In this document: piece after piece, positions 1 to 12,356 of the stretch
How positions within the stretch are numbered: the first letter of the stretch is position 1
Layout: each line of letters starts with the position of its first letter
Source: Plantago elongata
Lineage: Eukaryota; Streptophyta; Magnoliopsida; Lamiales; Plantaginaceae
Reading direction: 5' to 3'
Length of the DNA: 48,783 nt
Assembly (NCBI GenBank): GCA_036897095.1
Contig: JAYMSP010000515.1
Span: 1 to 48,783, forward strand
The notes under the pieces: model-generated
Told to the model about the DNA's origin: nothing
The model's database searches: none
Seen by the model: only the letters and a program-made list of their open reading frames with translations
Program-made: the position numbers and the translations under genes

Positions 1-158
1 TAATCACTACGAACAAGACATGGAAAATTGCACAAGATAGGAGGGCAGACAAATGACATTTGAATTTGGGATATATCAACCATAATCTATGATTGCATCT
101 TACGTTTCAGATGTACACAAGAAACGGCCTTGGATGGGACGGGACAGCATGAACTAAC

Positions 159-1045
159 CTGCAAAGCATATGTGATATACAAATATTTTAGACTTCGGAG
201 TTGTCTCAATAGTTTCCGAACTCGCAATCCACACTCTTCAAGTGTTATGTCAGGAAAATTGCTACAGTTGCATTTTATTTCTGCTTCAACAACTGTTGAT
301 CCATTCAGAACAATGTTTTCCGGATAACCACCATCAACTCTCAACACATCAAGGCTCACCCCAATGATTTTGATCGAATAGTTAGGTAATTTTTTGAGAG
401 ACGGAGTCGTAGAGCTGAATGTTGTCAGTAAAGATGCCTCAATCTCCACAAACATCACCTTCGACCATTTGCATTCAAATAGTTTAAACGTTTCCAGAAC
501 TGGTAAAGTAAGAATTAATGTATCAGTATTAGAAATGTTAACAATGTCAACATCAGTAAGATACAAGCTCTTAAGGTGGGGAAAACAAGTCCGGACAGGG
601 AGTTTTAAAATGCAGTTCATCTCCAATATCAATGTTCTCAACGAAGTGCAATTCAGAAGGCTGCGCGGCATGACAAAATACTTGTCACGTCCCCATATAG
701 AAAGTTTAAGCCTTTCAACATTTTGCTTCAAAATGACAGATATCAACAATTCCATGCGACCTAATACATGTTGTTCTTGAGGGCATAAAAAATAGAGATC
801 AATACTCCTTATTCCGTGTAATTGAAAAAGTATCCTCTCAACAATGTTGATAACGTCTGGCCCAACCTTAACTTGAGGAAAAATCTCTGTCTCAAGAATT
901 TTCACATCACAAATGCACACTTGAACTCCCAATGTTTGGACAGAACACATATATGAGTTGCATCTCTTATGGGTAGGCATGACAAAATTCGACTTAAGAC
1001 ACCATCTGGTAAGTTGCTAATTCGATCTCTACCAATATCACCACT
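159..1045 (-). CDS. F-box/LRR-repeat protein, first large exon, apparent frameshift
   Basis: F-box proteins of this class are substrate adaptors of SCF ubiquitin ligases. Reading leftward from 1054, one frame encodes a clear F-box (DRISNLPDGVLSRILSCLP, then VLSKHW) but meets a stop near 903. The leucine-rich part, with repeats such as LKSLYLTDVDIVNIS and LPVLETFKLFECKW, runs in the next frame to 159. One missing T in the short T run at about 911-913 would join the two. The exon probably ends at 159, where TTTGCAG is followed by a GTTAGT donor, so a further C-terminal exon (FBD-like in many relatives) may lie beyond the left edge. No in-frame ATG precedes the F-box before the stop at 1055-1057, so the start may be in an upstream exon; an open stretch ending at a GTAAGT donor (1618/1617, minus) is a weak candidate. 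The gene may be a recent pseudogene or carry an assembly error. Family is fairly sure, functionality is not. Confidence 0.7.
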
Positions 1046-2793
1046 ACTAAAAAGTTACTTGAACTGCGACTAACTCGTTTAACTCTTCGATCCATGACTT
1101 GACTTCAATCGCTAGCCTCATTTCACAAAAACAACTATAAGCCTCCAACCATACATTATGAACCCTTGATACACATTAAGATTTAGTTTGCGTTTATTAC
1201 ACTCTACTACACTGAGAGTGCTTTCATATTCAGTTATCAGTTAGCCTCTGTTTTATTCAACTGTAATTTTCTGAACTAAATTGGAAGACTGCATAAGTGT
1301 ACTATAAAATATAACTGAACCAGCTGCTAAAAACTAATGAATGAGTTTTTAGTTAAAAACAACAAAGCATTACAACTTACAAAATGAGCATCTATATACA
1401 TACAGCATTAACCAGTATATAAACAATATTATTACAAACTAAATGCAGAAAACGCAAAGCTTGCCACAGCCTACAACATTTGCAGATTTAGACCAAAACC
1501 AGAGAAAGCAATATTTCATTTGATTTCAAATATACTAAGAATCCAATTAACTGGTTGATGCAAGAACAAGTTTAACGATGAAGAGTAATAGATAGAAACA
1601 AATGAATAAATACTTACCACAAGAGAAGAAGATTGTGGGCAAAATTGTTTTCCTTGGCCTTCTTTCAAACAATGTGCAATATCCCTGCTCAATTACCCTA
1701 TTGCCCCTGGTTAGAAGTAAGAAAGAGGTCTCCATTTATAATTCGTTTCCCTCTAACTAATAGTTCAAATCAATTTTAATTATTTAAAGAAAAAAAAAAA
1801 TCACACACATAACTCTAAGTCATGAATTTATGTGCCTCACTAACTGACTAAAGTGTAATAAATTTTTTAATCTAATTCTTGATTCCCTACTAAAATTTTA
1901 TTAAAACTTAAAGTGGTAACTGAAGTTTAGAGTGCCAAGAGATAAAAGCTTACTTAGCCATTCAGATGTATAATATGTTGTAAAGGATACACAGAGACAA
2001 CGCAGTAGAAGCTCGTTGTAGCTATTCAAACGTTGCAAAGTTTTAACAAAAACATTCATATATAGTTCATCTTCTCCATGTCACACTAGATTATACGGAG
2101 AAATTTCCCAACACAGATTTAGCTTCATTCAAAAGCAAAGCCAAAAGCATCTATGAAAACATGTGGAGTGTTTGATTACAAATTAGAATTGAGTTTCAAT
2201 TCCAGACGTAATTCCTTAGATGTTCAAGAGTTCTCATGGAATACCTTTGTAATCTGAAGATCCCCTCCTAGCTAAGTCATTTTGGAGTCAGGATAGTACA
2301 AGATTTTATCAGTGCGTACACGGGATACAAATGAAGCAACCAAGGATTTCCTCCAAGCTAAATCAGTCAAATCCAAGGACTACTATAACTTTGACATAAT
2401 GCAATGCAAGCATGCAGTTGCTCTAAAACAAGCACTATAATTTTGTAGTATCACATTGATCCACCAGTTTGCAAAATACACCGTCACATGAAACTTAACC
2501 AGCCGTAAATTGATAACTATAACCCAATAAAGCACTACGTACGAGGCAGTGAGACGGACATGAATAGCTCAACTGCATAACAAATGAAAAGTACAATATA
2601 TTATCCACTATTCAGACGAATGTTTCAGAACTAGCAGATCGCTGTATGGCAAGGTCAGGGAAACTTTTGGTCACAAAGGACATCTTCGAACAGTGCAAAT
2701 GCTCGCCAATCCTATTCCTTTCTTTCAACTTTGCATTTTAATTTCATGTATAAACTTGATGTAATGCAAATGTCATGATCAGAAGCCAACTTG
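1046..2793. other. Spacer between F-box gene and IBR5 gene
   Basis: This AT-rich stretch shows no convincing coding exon. Its right part should hold the 3' UTR of the IBR5-like gene, which reads leftward and stops at 2794. A minus-strand open frame at 1735-1547 ends in a strong splice donor (GTAAGTATTT beginning at 1617) and could be part of an untranslated or short first exon of the F-box gene. Its phase does not join directly to the F-box frame, so this remains speculative. Confidence 0.4.
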
Positions 2794-5700
2794 TCACGAC
2801 CCATCCATGGTAATATCATCTGTTACATTCTTCTGTGTTTGCCCAGCACCAAAAGTAAAGCCCTGAGGGGAATCTACTGGTTCACGGTTAAATAATGATG
2901 AACTGCCATTATTAGTGAAAGCTGGAACTGGCACTGGCTGATCTTCAGGCCTTGAGAAGCCAAAGCTGAAGGCAGGTGCATTGGATGGTGGGAAACTTGG
3001 TATTGCCGCATTGCTATTATCAGCTGAACCAAAAATCTTTTGCTCATACTCTTGTAGTTGCTCGTAGACAGCTATATCATGATAATAGAAGCATGTTATA
3101 TGAAATTTGATATTAAAGATAATGCTTTTCATACATAGAACTTGCAGATGGAAATTTGCACAGGTAAAAAAAACTTTGGTTGCTGAAAGTATAATGAAGT
3201 CTAATTAAAAGAAGTTCCATTGGAGCTCTGACAGTGTTGAAGCAGAACCAAAGACCATCTGCCACATCTAACGAGCACCTGAGACCCTGGGCATACTATG
3301 ATATACCCAAGTGGAAAACCCAGTAAACCAACTCTTATGGAATCAGGAGACCTACTCTATTAGTTCGGCGAGAACTAGATTTTGAGATACATTTACTAGT
3401 CAATATCTGTTATTTAGGAAGGAAAGAAACAAAGTGGTGAATTTGTTTAGAACATTACAGCCTCATCCACCACTTTCCTGCCATGGATGACTATGTTGTG
3501 CATCTTACTTTTGTATAAGGTACATACAGAGTTTATATATTGAAAATGACTTTAAGTCTGGTTAGCTAGCAATAGCATACACGTAAAAAATTTGAAGGAA
3601 GTGAAAGCATACAACGGAAGATCATCAAGTCCTGATTTGGGTTGAATTTTAACTTTTGTACCGATCATTCCATCCCGTACCAATCTCAATTGTTCGGAAC
3701 CATAGACTCCCTGACCTTTAGCCATCAATTTGAACAGAAGGCCATTCAGAAACAACCCCTTTCATCAGATTCCACACCATTTTTCCAATTTTAAAAACAG
3801 CTACTTTGTAATAACCAGAACTGACAACAGTAATTTTTTTTTAAAAAGGTCAGTGACATTGCTTTTATTAATCGAAAAAAAGTTGTAAACTGACACAGCA
3901 ACTAATCAAACTTTGTACAGCAAAATAACAAGGCAGAGAAGTTAGACACCTTGATTTAGTTCAACTGAAGGCCTGCGTTCTTTCACCCATTGATAGCACT
4001 GCTCAAGTTTCCAACCTTTGCTTTTCATTAAGTAAGCCATTACTATAGCAGGGGACCTGCAGAGCATAATGAACACATGCAATATATAAAAATGTCATCA
4101 ACAACATAAAAAAGGACTTTTCATTTTATTGCTATGCAAGAAGGAATATAATAATCCCAGACGTGGAATGTATATCATTGTTCTTATGATACAATACAAC
4201 AATGTCCTTTCAAGTTATAAAACTCTTGTACCAACTCAGATCATATATTTCCAGGACACCATAATTATCACCCAACAGTTACAAAATGGATAAATCAAAC
4301 TGTCAAGCAGATATGATTAATCAGAAAAGAGCAACACAAGAAAACGTAGAGATAAGCACATATTATTCACCTGTTTTTGCCAGACATGCAGTGAACAAGA
4401 ACACGAGCTCTGTCCTTTAGGCATTGTTCTGTGTCAACACATCAATGCATCAAACTAATAGTAAAAGAAACATCATAAAACTACAAACTCTATGAAGCAG
4501 CTATTAGGCCCATTTCGAGAACACAATGAAAACTGCTGGTTGAGCATTGGGGGCAATAAGATCAAATACCACCAAAAGAACACTGAGATTCTGTTTTGAA
4601 GCAGAGATTGCGCATATCCTTTGGATTTCTTGAAGTGACATATTTTCCAGTTTCAGTTAAGGTAATAATGCCATTACACTAAACCAAAGGGATGCCTTCC
4701 ATTTACGTGTGTATTTTATCCAATGAATTGTCTAAATGAACAATACTACAAGGAAATGCATACTTACCTATTAAGTCATCTTTTGGCAACATTCATTCTT
4801 AAATTACACAAGCAAGACGATGTGTCTAATTGACTGTTAAAAGGAAACTGAAAATAACACCCGAATACTAGATTGAAGGTGGAGGACTTACCAAGAAACT
4901 GAATTGCATCATCAAAGGACAATCTTTTATCATCTTGGAGGCAGTAATAGGTAAAAGAGTTTTTGTACAGGTTTTGACAAGCAGGAACAGTCTGCATATG
5001 GAAAGATTTTAGTTCAAGAAATGAAGAAAAGATAAGCCCAGATAAATTATGCTAGTCCATACATTTATACTATTTTACATGATAACGTCAGATGATTTTC
5101 CCTTATAACATGTCCTTCAGTAAAACTTGAGAGAATAACTATATTTAGACTAAGTGTAGGAAAACCCGAAAACAAAAACTTTAAGGATGACATAACAGCA
5201 TAGTCTCCCCCCCCCCCCCCTCAGAATCACAAATACAAATACATGGATACATGGATAAACAAAAGATCTAAATGTGAGTTTTGACTCTTATCCGTAACCA
5301 AACTACACCAGCTTTTCCAGTAAGGGAGACCAGAAAATTTGCAAGGCACAGGTTCAAAGTTTGGACTTTTAATCATTAGAGTATAAGAAACGAAAATAGA
5401 TTCTAATGCTAGTGGAAAATATGAAACTACTCTGAATTCTAGTAATGCATTTCATTATTTTCCATCAATGTTGGCATTAGAATAGAATTTAATGCCAACA
5501 TTAAATTTGAGATGCAACTACTCTATCATAAATATGATCATTAAATACTTACACATAATGTTATCATCCAAAGAGCTTAAGCCAATAAACATACACTTTC
5601 ATAATTTTAAACAAGTTAAGTTCAACTACACAATCAGCTCATTAGATTACAAGCATCTAGAAGAAACATTATAACCTAGAGAGCTCAATTTCACAAAAGA

Positions 5701-6389
5701 CTGAACCTTCACAGTGTTTGATGTAACAAATCAGCTTAACTATTCAAATTAACAACACGCTAACAGTAACGCTACTCCAAACAAATTTATGAACTTTAAC
5801 CATAATACGAGCTTAATTCGAAAAAGATGGAAACTTAACACTGAGCATGCGATAAACGCCCCAAAACACAAACATTAATGAAAGAGAGAAAATGATCTAG
5901 CGAGCTCAACTTAACAAAATATTCGAACGCCCACACATCTATGATCTATCTGATTTAGCTACTCGAATTAACGACACGCTAATCGAAAACTGAAACACAG
6001 TCCAAATCTAAAAAATGAAAACCTCAGAACCATATAACAACTCCCACAGCATGATTACTCAAAACTCGAAACAAAGTAACAAACTTTAACAACAACAAAA
6101 GCTCAAATGAAAGATGTGAAATGGAAAAAGATTGAAACTTTACATTGAGAATCCGAGAAATTCCCTGAGTCTTGAGAAGCTCAGCTCGGGCAGCATTATC
6201 GTAGCTGCCCAGGTAGAGAAACTCGGGCAGAATCTCCGATGGGAAGGCGCTTACGTGGACAGACGGCGAAGCGGCGCCGTCAGGAGCGGCGAGCATACGG
6301 TGGCCGCAGACGCCGCAGACCTCGCCTTCCTCGTACTTATGGTAGTGGCCGCAAATCCCACATGGGTTTTCTCTCTCTCTTTTCCTCAT
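2794..6389 (-). CDS. IBR5: IBR5-like dual-specificity protein phosphatase, 5 exons
   Basis: This is an orthologue-like copy of Arabidopsis IBR5 (INDOLE-3-BUTYRIC ACID RESPONSE 5), a dual-specificity MAP kinase phosphatase that modulates auxin and ABA responses. Exons on the minus strand are 6389-6144, 4991-4892, 4428-4371, 4056-3950 and 3071-2794. All borders are GT-AG and the phases join, giving 262 aa against 257 for the Arabidopsis protein. The N-terminus MRKRERENPCGICGHYHKYE carries two CxxC pairs (C10/C13 and C25/C28), a small zinc-ribbon-like motif. The phosphatase signature HCMSGKNR is formed across the exon 3/4 junction, with catalytic Cys at 129, the same number as in Arabidopsis. 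The C-terminus is rich in Phe-Gly and Pro and ends ITMDGS, as in relatives. No residue expected for catalysis is missing. The start codon is preceded by an ATC repeat. Confidence 0.93.
5207..5221. repeat. Poly-C run in IBR5 intron 1
   Basis: A run of about 14 consecutive C residues interrupts the AT-rich first intron of the IBR5-like gene. Its exact length is likely to vary between alleles or assemblies. Confidence 0.7.
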
Positions 6390-6408
6390 GATGATGATGA
6401 TGATGAAT
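6389..6408. repeat. ATC/GAT trinucleotide microsatellite at the IBR5 start codon
   Basis: On the minus strand about five ATC units lead directly into the ATG of the IBR5-like gene (plus-strand reading: GAT repeats at about 6390-6407). It therefore lies in the last bases of the 5' UTR. Confidence 0.75.
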
Positions 6409-6570
6409 TCTTGGATTGATTGGATTTTGGTTGCTCAATTTGTTGAAGATTTTTTGATCTGATTTAGGGATTTGAATGAAATGATAAATCTTTTCTTATG
6501 ATTTAGATTCAGGGATGACTGGATGAGTATTCAATCACATTGGCCAAATCCATTTTAATATGTGTAACGT

Positions 6571-6782
6571 CCCAATCAATAATCGACCGAGACTAATGTT
6601 TTGGACCGCTACAGTAATCTATAAATAGTTATTTTGTGAATATTAATAATCCATCACGTCCCTACATTTTGGACCGTCACAGTTATTTATGAATAGTTAG
6701 TCGGGTGATATCAATAATCGATCAAGCACCAACTCTTCGAAACGCAACGGCCATTTATGGATTGTTATTCGGATAATATATT
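6571..6782. repeat. Three degenerate tandem repeats of about 65-70 bp
   Basis: Three consecutive blocks share a start like AATAATCGAYC and a following GGACCGYYACAGT-NATYTATRAATAGTTA core. They begin near 6579, 6645 and 6712, and the third is the most diverged. They look like an old tandem array or part of a decayed LTR-type element. Confidence 0.5.
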
Positions 6783-6804
6783 GATTTCACTGTTTCTATA
6801 ACAC

Positions 6805-7035
6805 ATTCTTTCATGTATATTTTGTACTCACTCGTGCACAAACTGAAATACTTGTTATTTGTCATTCATCTTAAAATTGATCTAGAACAAGCACAAAAGT
6901 TCTTATGGATATTCATTCTCATGTATTTTTGTCCTCACTCGTATGCGAATCAAAAAGGGAACCAGAAAACTTATCATTTATTCATCCATCTTAAGATTGT
7001 TTCAGAACAAACACATTTAACTATGAAAATTTTAT
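6805..7035. repeat. Two-copy degenerate direct repeat of about 110 bp
   Basis: Two adjacent blocks share TTCATGTATNTTTGTNCTCACTCGT, a middle TTATTTRTCATTCATCTTAARATTG-like part and a final AGAACAARCACA segment. The similarity is imperfect but in the same order, which supports an old tandem duplication. Confidence 0.5.
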
Positions 7036-7140
7036 GAATAAATTCCCAAAAAAAAAAGGATGATGCACATTGTTGAACTTGACTGGACTTTTGGCGTTAC
7101 ATTTACCGTACTCTTTTCTTTACTAGTGAGGATGTTTGTT

Positions 7141-7255
7141 TTTCAACTTAAAATCAATTCAGTTCAGCTCGGCTTGGTTATAGTTTATACCTTACTTTAG
7201 TTCAGTTCAGTTTAACTTAGTAAGTTTCAATTGAAGATAAAACAGCCTAACATTA
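7141..7255. repeat. Dispersed repeat rich in CAGTTCAGTT, copy 1
   Basis: This block contains repeated TTCAGTTCAG units followed by AAGTTTCAATTGAAGATAAAACAGCCTAA-type sequence. A second copy with the same order of blocks lies at about 37750-37895 near the second UGT gene. It resembles the end of a DNA-transposon MITE, but the class is not certain. Confidence 0.45.
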
Positions 7256-7530
7256 CATGAGGGTATCATATTAAAATCATTAATGCATGGCATAAATATT
7301 TATAATATATACTTTTTCGGTGTATTAAAAGCTTCCTACGCTCTTATTTTCTTTTCAATTAAGGATTAGTAATTTAAAAAAATTAAGTGCTCTATCACAT
7401 AAGATTTTCTCTTATTAAAATTTGATACAAAACTGTAATGTGGGATGGTATGAAGGTTGATTGGGTGTACCGAACTAAATCGGTATACCACCACTTAATG
7501 CTTTATGGGATAAAGTTCTTTGACTAACGT

Positions 7531-7797
7531 TTGGTCATCGCTAATTACGAGTGTTCCCGTGCTATTTTTATGTTGTGGATGTGGGTTGGAGAGATTGGAG
7601 ATAAAAGAACGCTGGAGTTGGATTGGGATACTAGAGAGACAGAGTGTGCAAGTTGCAACCATGTGGAAAGTGTAAATTATCTGTTCTTCATTTGTAGGTT
7701 CTCAAAAGAGTGGTGGAGTCATATTTTATATTGGTTAGGATATAATACACCCATGCGTATTGGGAGTAAGAAAAAATATAATTTCTTAGAGCCTTGA
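7531..7797 (+). mobile_element. LINE-type remnant: reverse-transcriptase zinc-binding (zf-RVT) fragment
   Basis: The open frame keeps the pattern of the zf-RVT domain found after reverse transcriptase in plant non-LTR elements: CASCNHVES, then NYLFFICRFSKEWW. The spacing C-x2-C, then E, then LFF-x-C-x-FS-x-x-W fits. Only about 60 residues of the domain survive, no reverse transcriptase is seen upstream, and the frame is not preceded by a gene start. The following 500 bp could be the decayed 3' region of the same element. It is a dead fragment rather than a host gene. Confidence 0.6.
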
Positions 7798-9442
7798 AAG
7801 GAAAGTCGTCCAGGAATCGGATTTTAAAAACTACGGTAGCATAAGTTATTTATGTTGTTGTTAAAGAAATGCACTAGTGGTTCGCGAACAAGGAAGATCA
7901 ATCGAAAGCTTATTTAAGGAAAAGATTCTTAGGGCTGATTGGTATAGAATTTGAATGGGTATGTGGATGGATTTTGGTGAAATTAAATTTATAATGAAAT
8001 TGAAATGGGGATATTTAAAGTGTATTTTAGACTAGCTCTTCGTCGAGTCAAATGGATAGATTTGGATGTCATGCCAAACCGTCCCTTAACGCGCTTTTCG
8101 ATATGCCAAGATGCAATCACTTTTTTCTGATTATTTAGACACATAGGATGGTTATTTTTTTAGATTATCTAAAGTAGTATATTGCTAGTCAGTTTTAGTT
8201 TTGTGGAAGTTTTGTTTGATAGCTTTCTCGCTCTTGTTTTTTCGTAGTTTTAGTGTTTGGAGGTTAAACTAGTGTCTTTTATGGATTTCATTGATAACTT
8301 GGATGATTTACTTTCTTCCAAAAATAATTTGTAAGAGTTAGTATTATATTAGTAAAGTTGTAAATTGATGATTGAATAAAAGAGATAATAAGTAAATTGA
8401 TAATGAAGTAGGAAAGAGATAATAGAATTACTAAGTGGAGTAAAAACTTTTCATTAACGGCTCGAAAGTGTATAATCGAATCAAATAAGAACCTAAAATA
8501 AAGAAATTTCATAAGCTATTAATGGAATGGGTGGAATATTAAAACTTATAATTAGTTATAACTAAAGTTATAATATATTATACGTAAAAACTATGAAATT
8601 TATATAAATGTGTGTGATTATAATTAGGTGTGGTAGAGGAAAATAATAATGTACAACTTTCTTCGTTTTTCATTCGTCTTTTTAGCTTTGTTATTATATA
8701 TAAAATTTGAACTTAAAATTACTTTAATCCTAAAAATCGAAATTAACTCCTGTTATAACTATATGTGGTTGGTAGCTTTTAGAATAGTAAGATACCAAAG
8801 ATAATATAATATTATAAGAGTTGCAAATTATAATCATATTGTATCAGTTATAAAATATATTATTCGATATATGAATCATTACGAATGTGTTAGATAATAA
8901 AGATAATATAATATTATAATAATTAAATTGGGTTATCCTTCTTATAGTCATTTGCAAGATCTTAGTTATGTGATATTCTGGCATTGCCACTTACGAGTAG
9001 GACGCAGTTAATCGGCTTTACACATTATAGCCATCATTGGGCAGCTAAGGTACCCATCATCAACTAGCTCGGACTTGTAGAGAGTTGTGCAATCTAATAA
9101 TTTATATTACTAATCATATTACACTAATGCAAAGAAAATATCATTCAATATATATATAATCAATCATTACTAATAATACACTAAAACATAACTGCACTCA
9201 TCATAACTAAACCCATAACGTTTGAGCTATGTTACCTCAACATAACCATGTGTGAGCCCACATTGCCAAGTCACTATTGAACAACCTAAATTGGCAATGT
9301 TAGTCCATTAATAAAATTTTATGTAAATATCATCAAATTTTGAACTACATACATGGTAAAGGGTCAACCTACCATAATTAATATTGAATGACAACTAGGG
9401 CAATTATGACTTGACGATTAATTTAATTTTACCATTGATAGG

Positions 9443-9841
9443 GTGTATTATGGTATGAAAACAAAGCTACCTAAGAATTTCGGAGCAGTCCCTAGCCACG
9501 AGGGAACATTGGTATTCCCCTCAAATTTACTATTAACTCCGATGGGAATTACTTGTTTCCCATCAGCTAATCGGGCCAACTTGATTACCTTCGATGGGAA
9601 CTCTTGCCCTATGAAGGTACCTACGAAGGTCTCCACCGACATGTGTTGAAATCAGACAAGCGGACAAAATCCTCAATTCAAGGAGGCATGGCTTGTCCTT
9701 CAAATCTATAACTAGAGGGCTACCCAGTGATAAGCATCTGGTTGAGTCTACCACTGACTTATCAAAGGCAAGTTGGTTAAAGAGGGCCAACCCCCTTTCA
9801 TTTGCGACGCATGGTACTAACGTTAAGAGCATATGGATCAA
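9443..9841. other. Unclassified open segment in the spacer
   Basis: Overlapping open frames exist on both strands here (68 aa plus; 64 and 92 aa minus), and the base composition is less AT-rich than the surroundings. I do not recognise any domain. A piece of a decayed retrotransposon polyprotein is possible, but nothing in the residues proves it. Confidence 0.25.
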
Positions 9842-12356
9842 TCGACAGACTTAATAACCTAAACACCATTACCTCCTTTCAAGAAGACTCCATACGAGAT
9901 CAATCCTATCATAGCAGTTACATCTGAAACTTACTTAGTGCTTAAATTATACCTCTTCATATAGGTTTTAGTTTTTAAGTTTCTCCTGGTTCCCTTTGTT
10001 TAATATTGGTCTTTGATTTTTTTATTCTTGTATTTTAGTTTGTATGGAATCATGGAAGTACTGAAGAACTTGAAGATAGAATCTAAGTATGGCTCTCAAA
10101 ATGCTAAGCATCAATGAACGAATCCAAGAGATTTGTTCTGTTCAACAATGGATAACAATACGGCGTAAAAGTTGAGCCAACGACTATAAGACTCGTGGAT
10201 AAGTTTTTATCAACTTTCGTAGGTAGTAGTAATTCTTGGAAATTCTGAGGAATTTGTTTTCTTTCTTATTGCCGAAACATGACGCATGAGACGACCTAGA
10301 GTTAGGCTTGGGGAGGGAATTTATATTTATTTCTTCTTTTTGTGATTTTGTTCTTTAATGATTACTTAGTGGTGGTTGGTGAGCCATATAATGTTGCATG
10401 TCTATATGTATGTGGCATGTGTGGCTTACCTCTATTTGCAATGCATGAGTTAAAGGATATCTCCCAAGTCGAACATCTATTGTAAGTTATTGTTCTTGTG
10501 TTTTGAATGATCATTACCTAGTAGTAGTTGGTAAGATTTAAATTCTCCAGGTTCGTTTCACATGTGAACTGAAAACATATTCTAACTGTTCAAGATCCTC
10601 TGAGGAAGCCGTGAGCTGAGGAAAGAATAGTCTATCGATGAATTCACTTCAAGTGACTTTAGGAAGAGTAATTTTTTTTCTAATCATTTGCGCTCCATCA
10701 TACTCGTGCACACTCTTTGTTAGATAAGGAGGAGGAACAACATGTTTTTAAATCTTGTTTTCCTCGCTACAACCATTCCAAGGAACAAGTTTGGGGAGGG
10801 ATTTCCTATTTCGCATCACTTACAAGATGATTTGTAAGCCTGTAATTGTTTCTTAAAAAGTATTATTGTTAACAAAAAATCTCAAAGTGGATATGGGCTC
10901 CTTATGATCAGCATTAATCGTGTTGGTGATGTTCCGGATACTACCCACCTACATGGTAATTGAAGTAATATGCCTATGAGAGTTGATGTCACGTGCAATG
11001 GTAATCGCGTCATTAACTACTAGTGCATTGTAAAATCTTATTCAAGATTTGTATTATTCGATGATGCCACGTGAATCTCAATCTATTGTGACTCTATGTA
11101 ACTTATACAATTGAGTTACCAAATTTGAGACACATTCCTCTCTCTTTAACAATGGAGACGACGATCACACGGACCGACAAGACATGTATTTATCATTAAT
11201 TCAATTGATGCACCAACGTCATACTCTAATAGGAAGCACATAATTTGTACTTACCTACTCTTGTACTATTGAAACTGCTTGATAGGGTGTCTGAGCGCTT
11301 TTATGTTCAATAATGATATTTATTCTCTTAACTTGACTTATTTTTAATGTGGTATTTTCTTAAACGTTTTGAAGTTAACACATACATCCTAATTATGTAT
11401 ATGCTCAATGCATTATTGATGTTTATTCACCATGTCGATCAAACACACCATCATAGCACATATAATTCATCTCCAGACACAATTCATATGTATTATACAT
11501 ACATACTATTGGCAACCACAATAAACCAAAATTAAATTCAAAGAATATACTAGTTAACAAGACGGTAAAGATCATACATGCCATACAAATAAGAAACTCA
11601 TAGAGCCTAAAAACATATAAAACATATAATCTCATTTAAAATTCAATTTAGATCCATGAGTTTAATTCAAATCTTGAGCCTAGCGAAACAATTCAAACAA
11701 CATTTCCTTGTTTTCGTCATAACACTAAAATATGAGATTTACACAAACATAGTGACATAGAAACATGTCGGATCATAATACTACATACTGCAAGATTATG
11801 ATCCGACTGACTTATTAGATCACAATATAGCGTTAATGCCGATCACAACTTGGTTGAAACCCCAATCGACACCGATATATTCAAAATCGTGTTCTTTAAC
11901 AGCTGAACTGCTTTTAGCTTTCTTGCTCTGTTTTCTTTCAGTTCTTTCAATCGTCAATTAAGTACATATTCACATAAATGATTATCCAAGATTATGCTGA
12001 TTTGACTAAGGAAGGCAAAAACGTCATAGGAATCAACATAGTCAAAGTATATAATATTTTTAAAAATTGTTTACGTATATATTCACATCACAATAAACTG
12101 ATGAAAAATAAACCATATCAGTTAACTTGATTATTTCTATACATTAACAACTCAGGTCAACATACTAGCTAACATTTAAACTTAATCTCGTCTCTGCGAA
12201 ATAAGAACATTCGATCGTACCCCGGAGGATTTTTCCTTTTTCTTCCTCACCTCTTTTTAAATGTACACACTTATTAGCAAAAAATAAGTTTTGTTGTTCT
12301 AAGACTCATGAATAGTTATATTATAGATGTATCACAATTAAGATCCTAGCTAGCCT

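Larger units (their letters stand above)
6420..12355. other. Long gene-poor spacer with diverged repeats
   Basis: No intact gene is visible across about 5.9 kb. The left end should contain the IBR5 promoter and the right end the HAC promoter. In between are degenerate short tandem repeats (6571-7030), a T/C-rich dispersed repeat (7141-7260), a LINE-type fragment (7531-7797) and a long AT-rich tract (8300-9400). Two segments contain GGGGAGGGA purine runs (near 10308 and 10793), which could be retrotransposon polypurine tracts. Open frames at 9443-9841 match nothing I recognise. Confidence 0.6.

Noticed and set aside
7531..7797. A host gene with a zinc-binding domain
   Set aside because: The pattern is the zf-RVT domain of LINE elements, and the rest of the element is missing or degraded.
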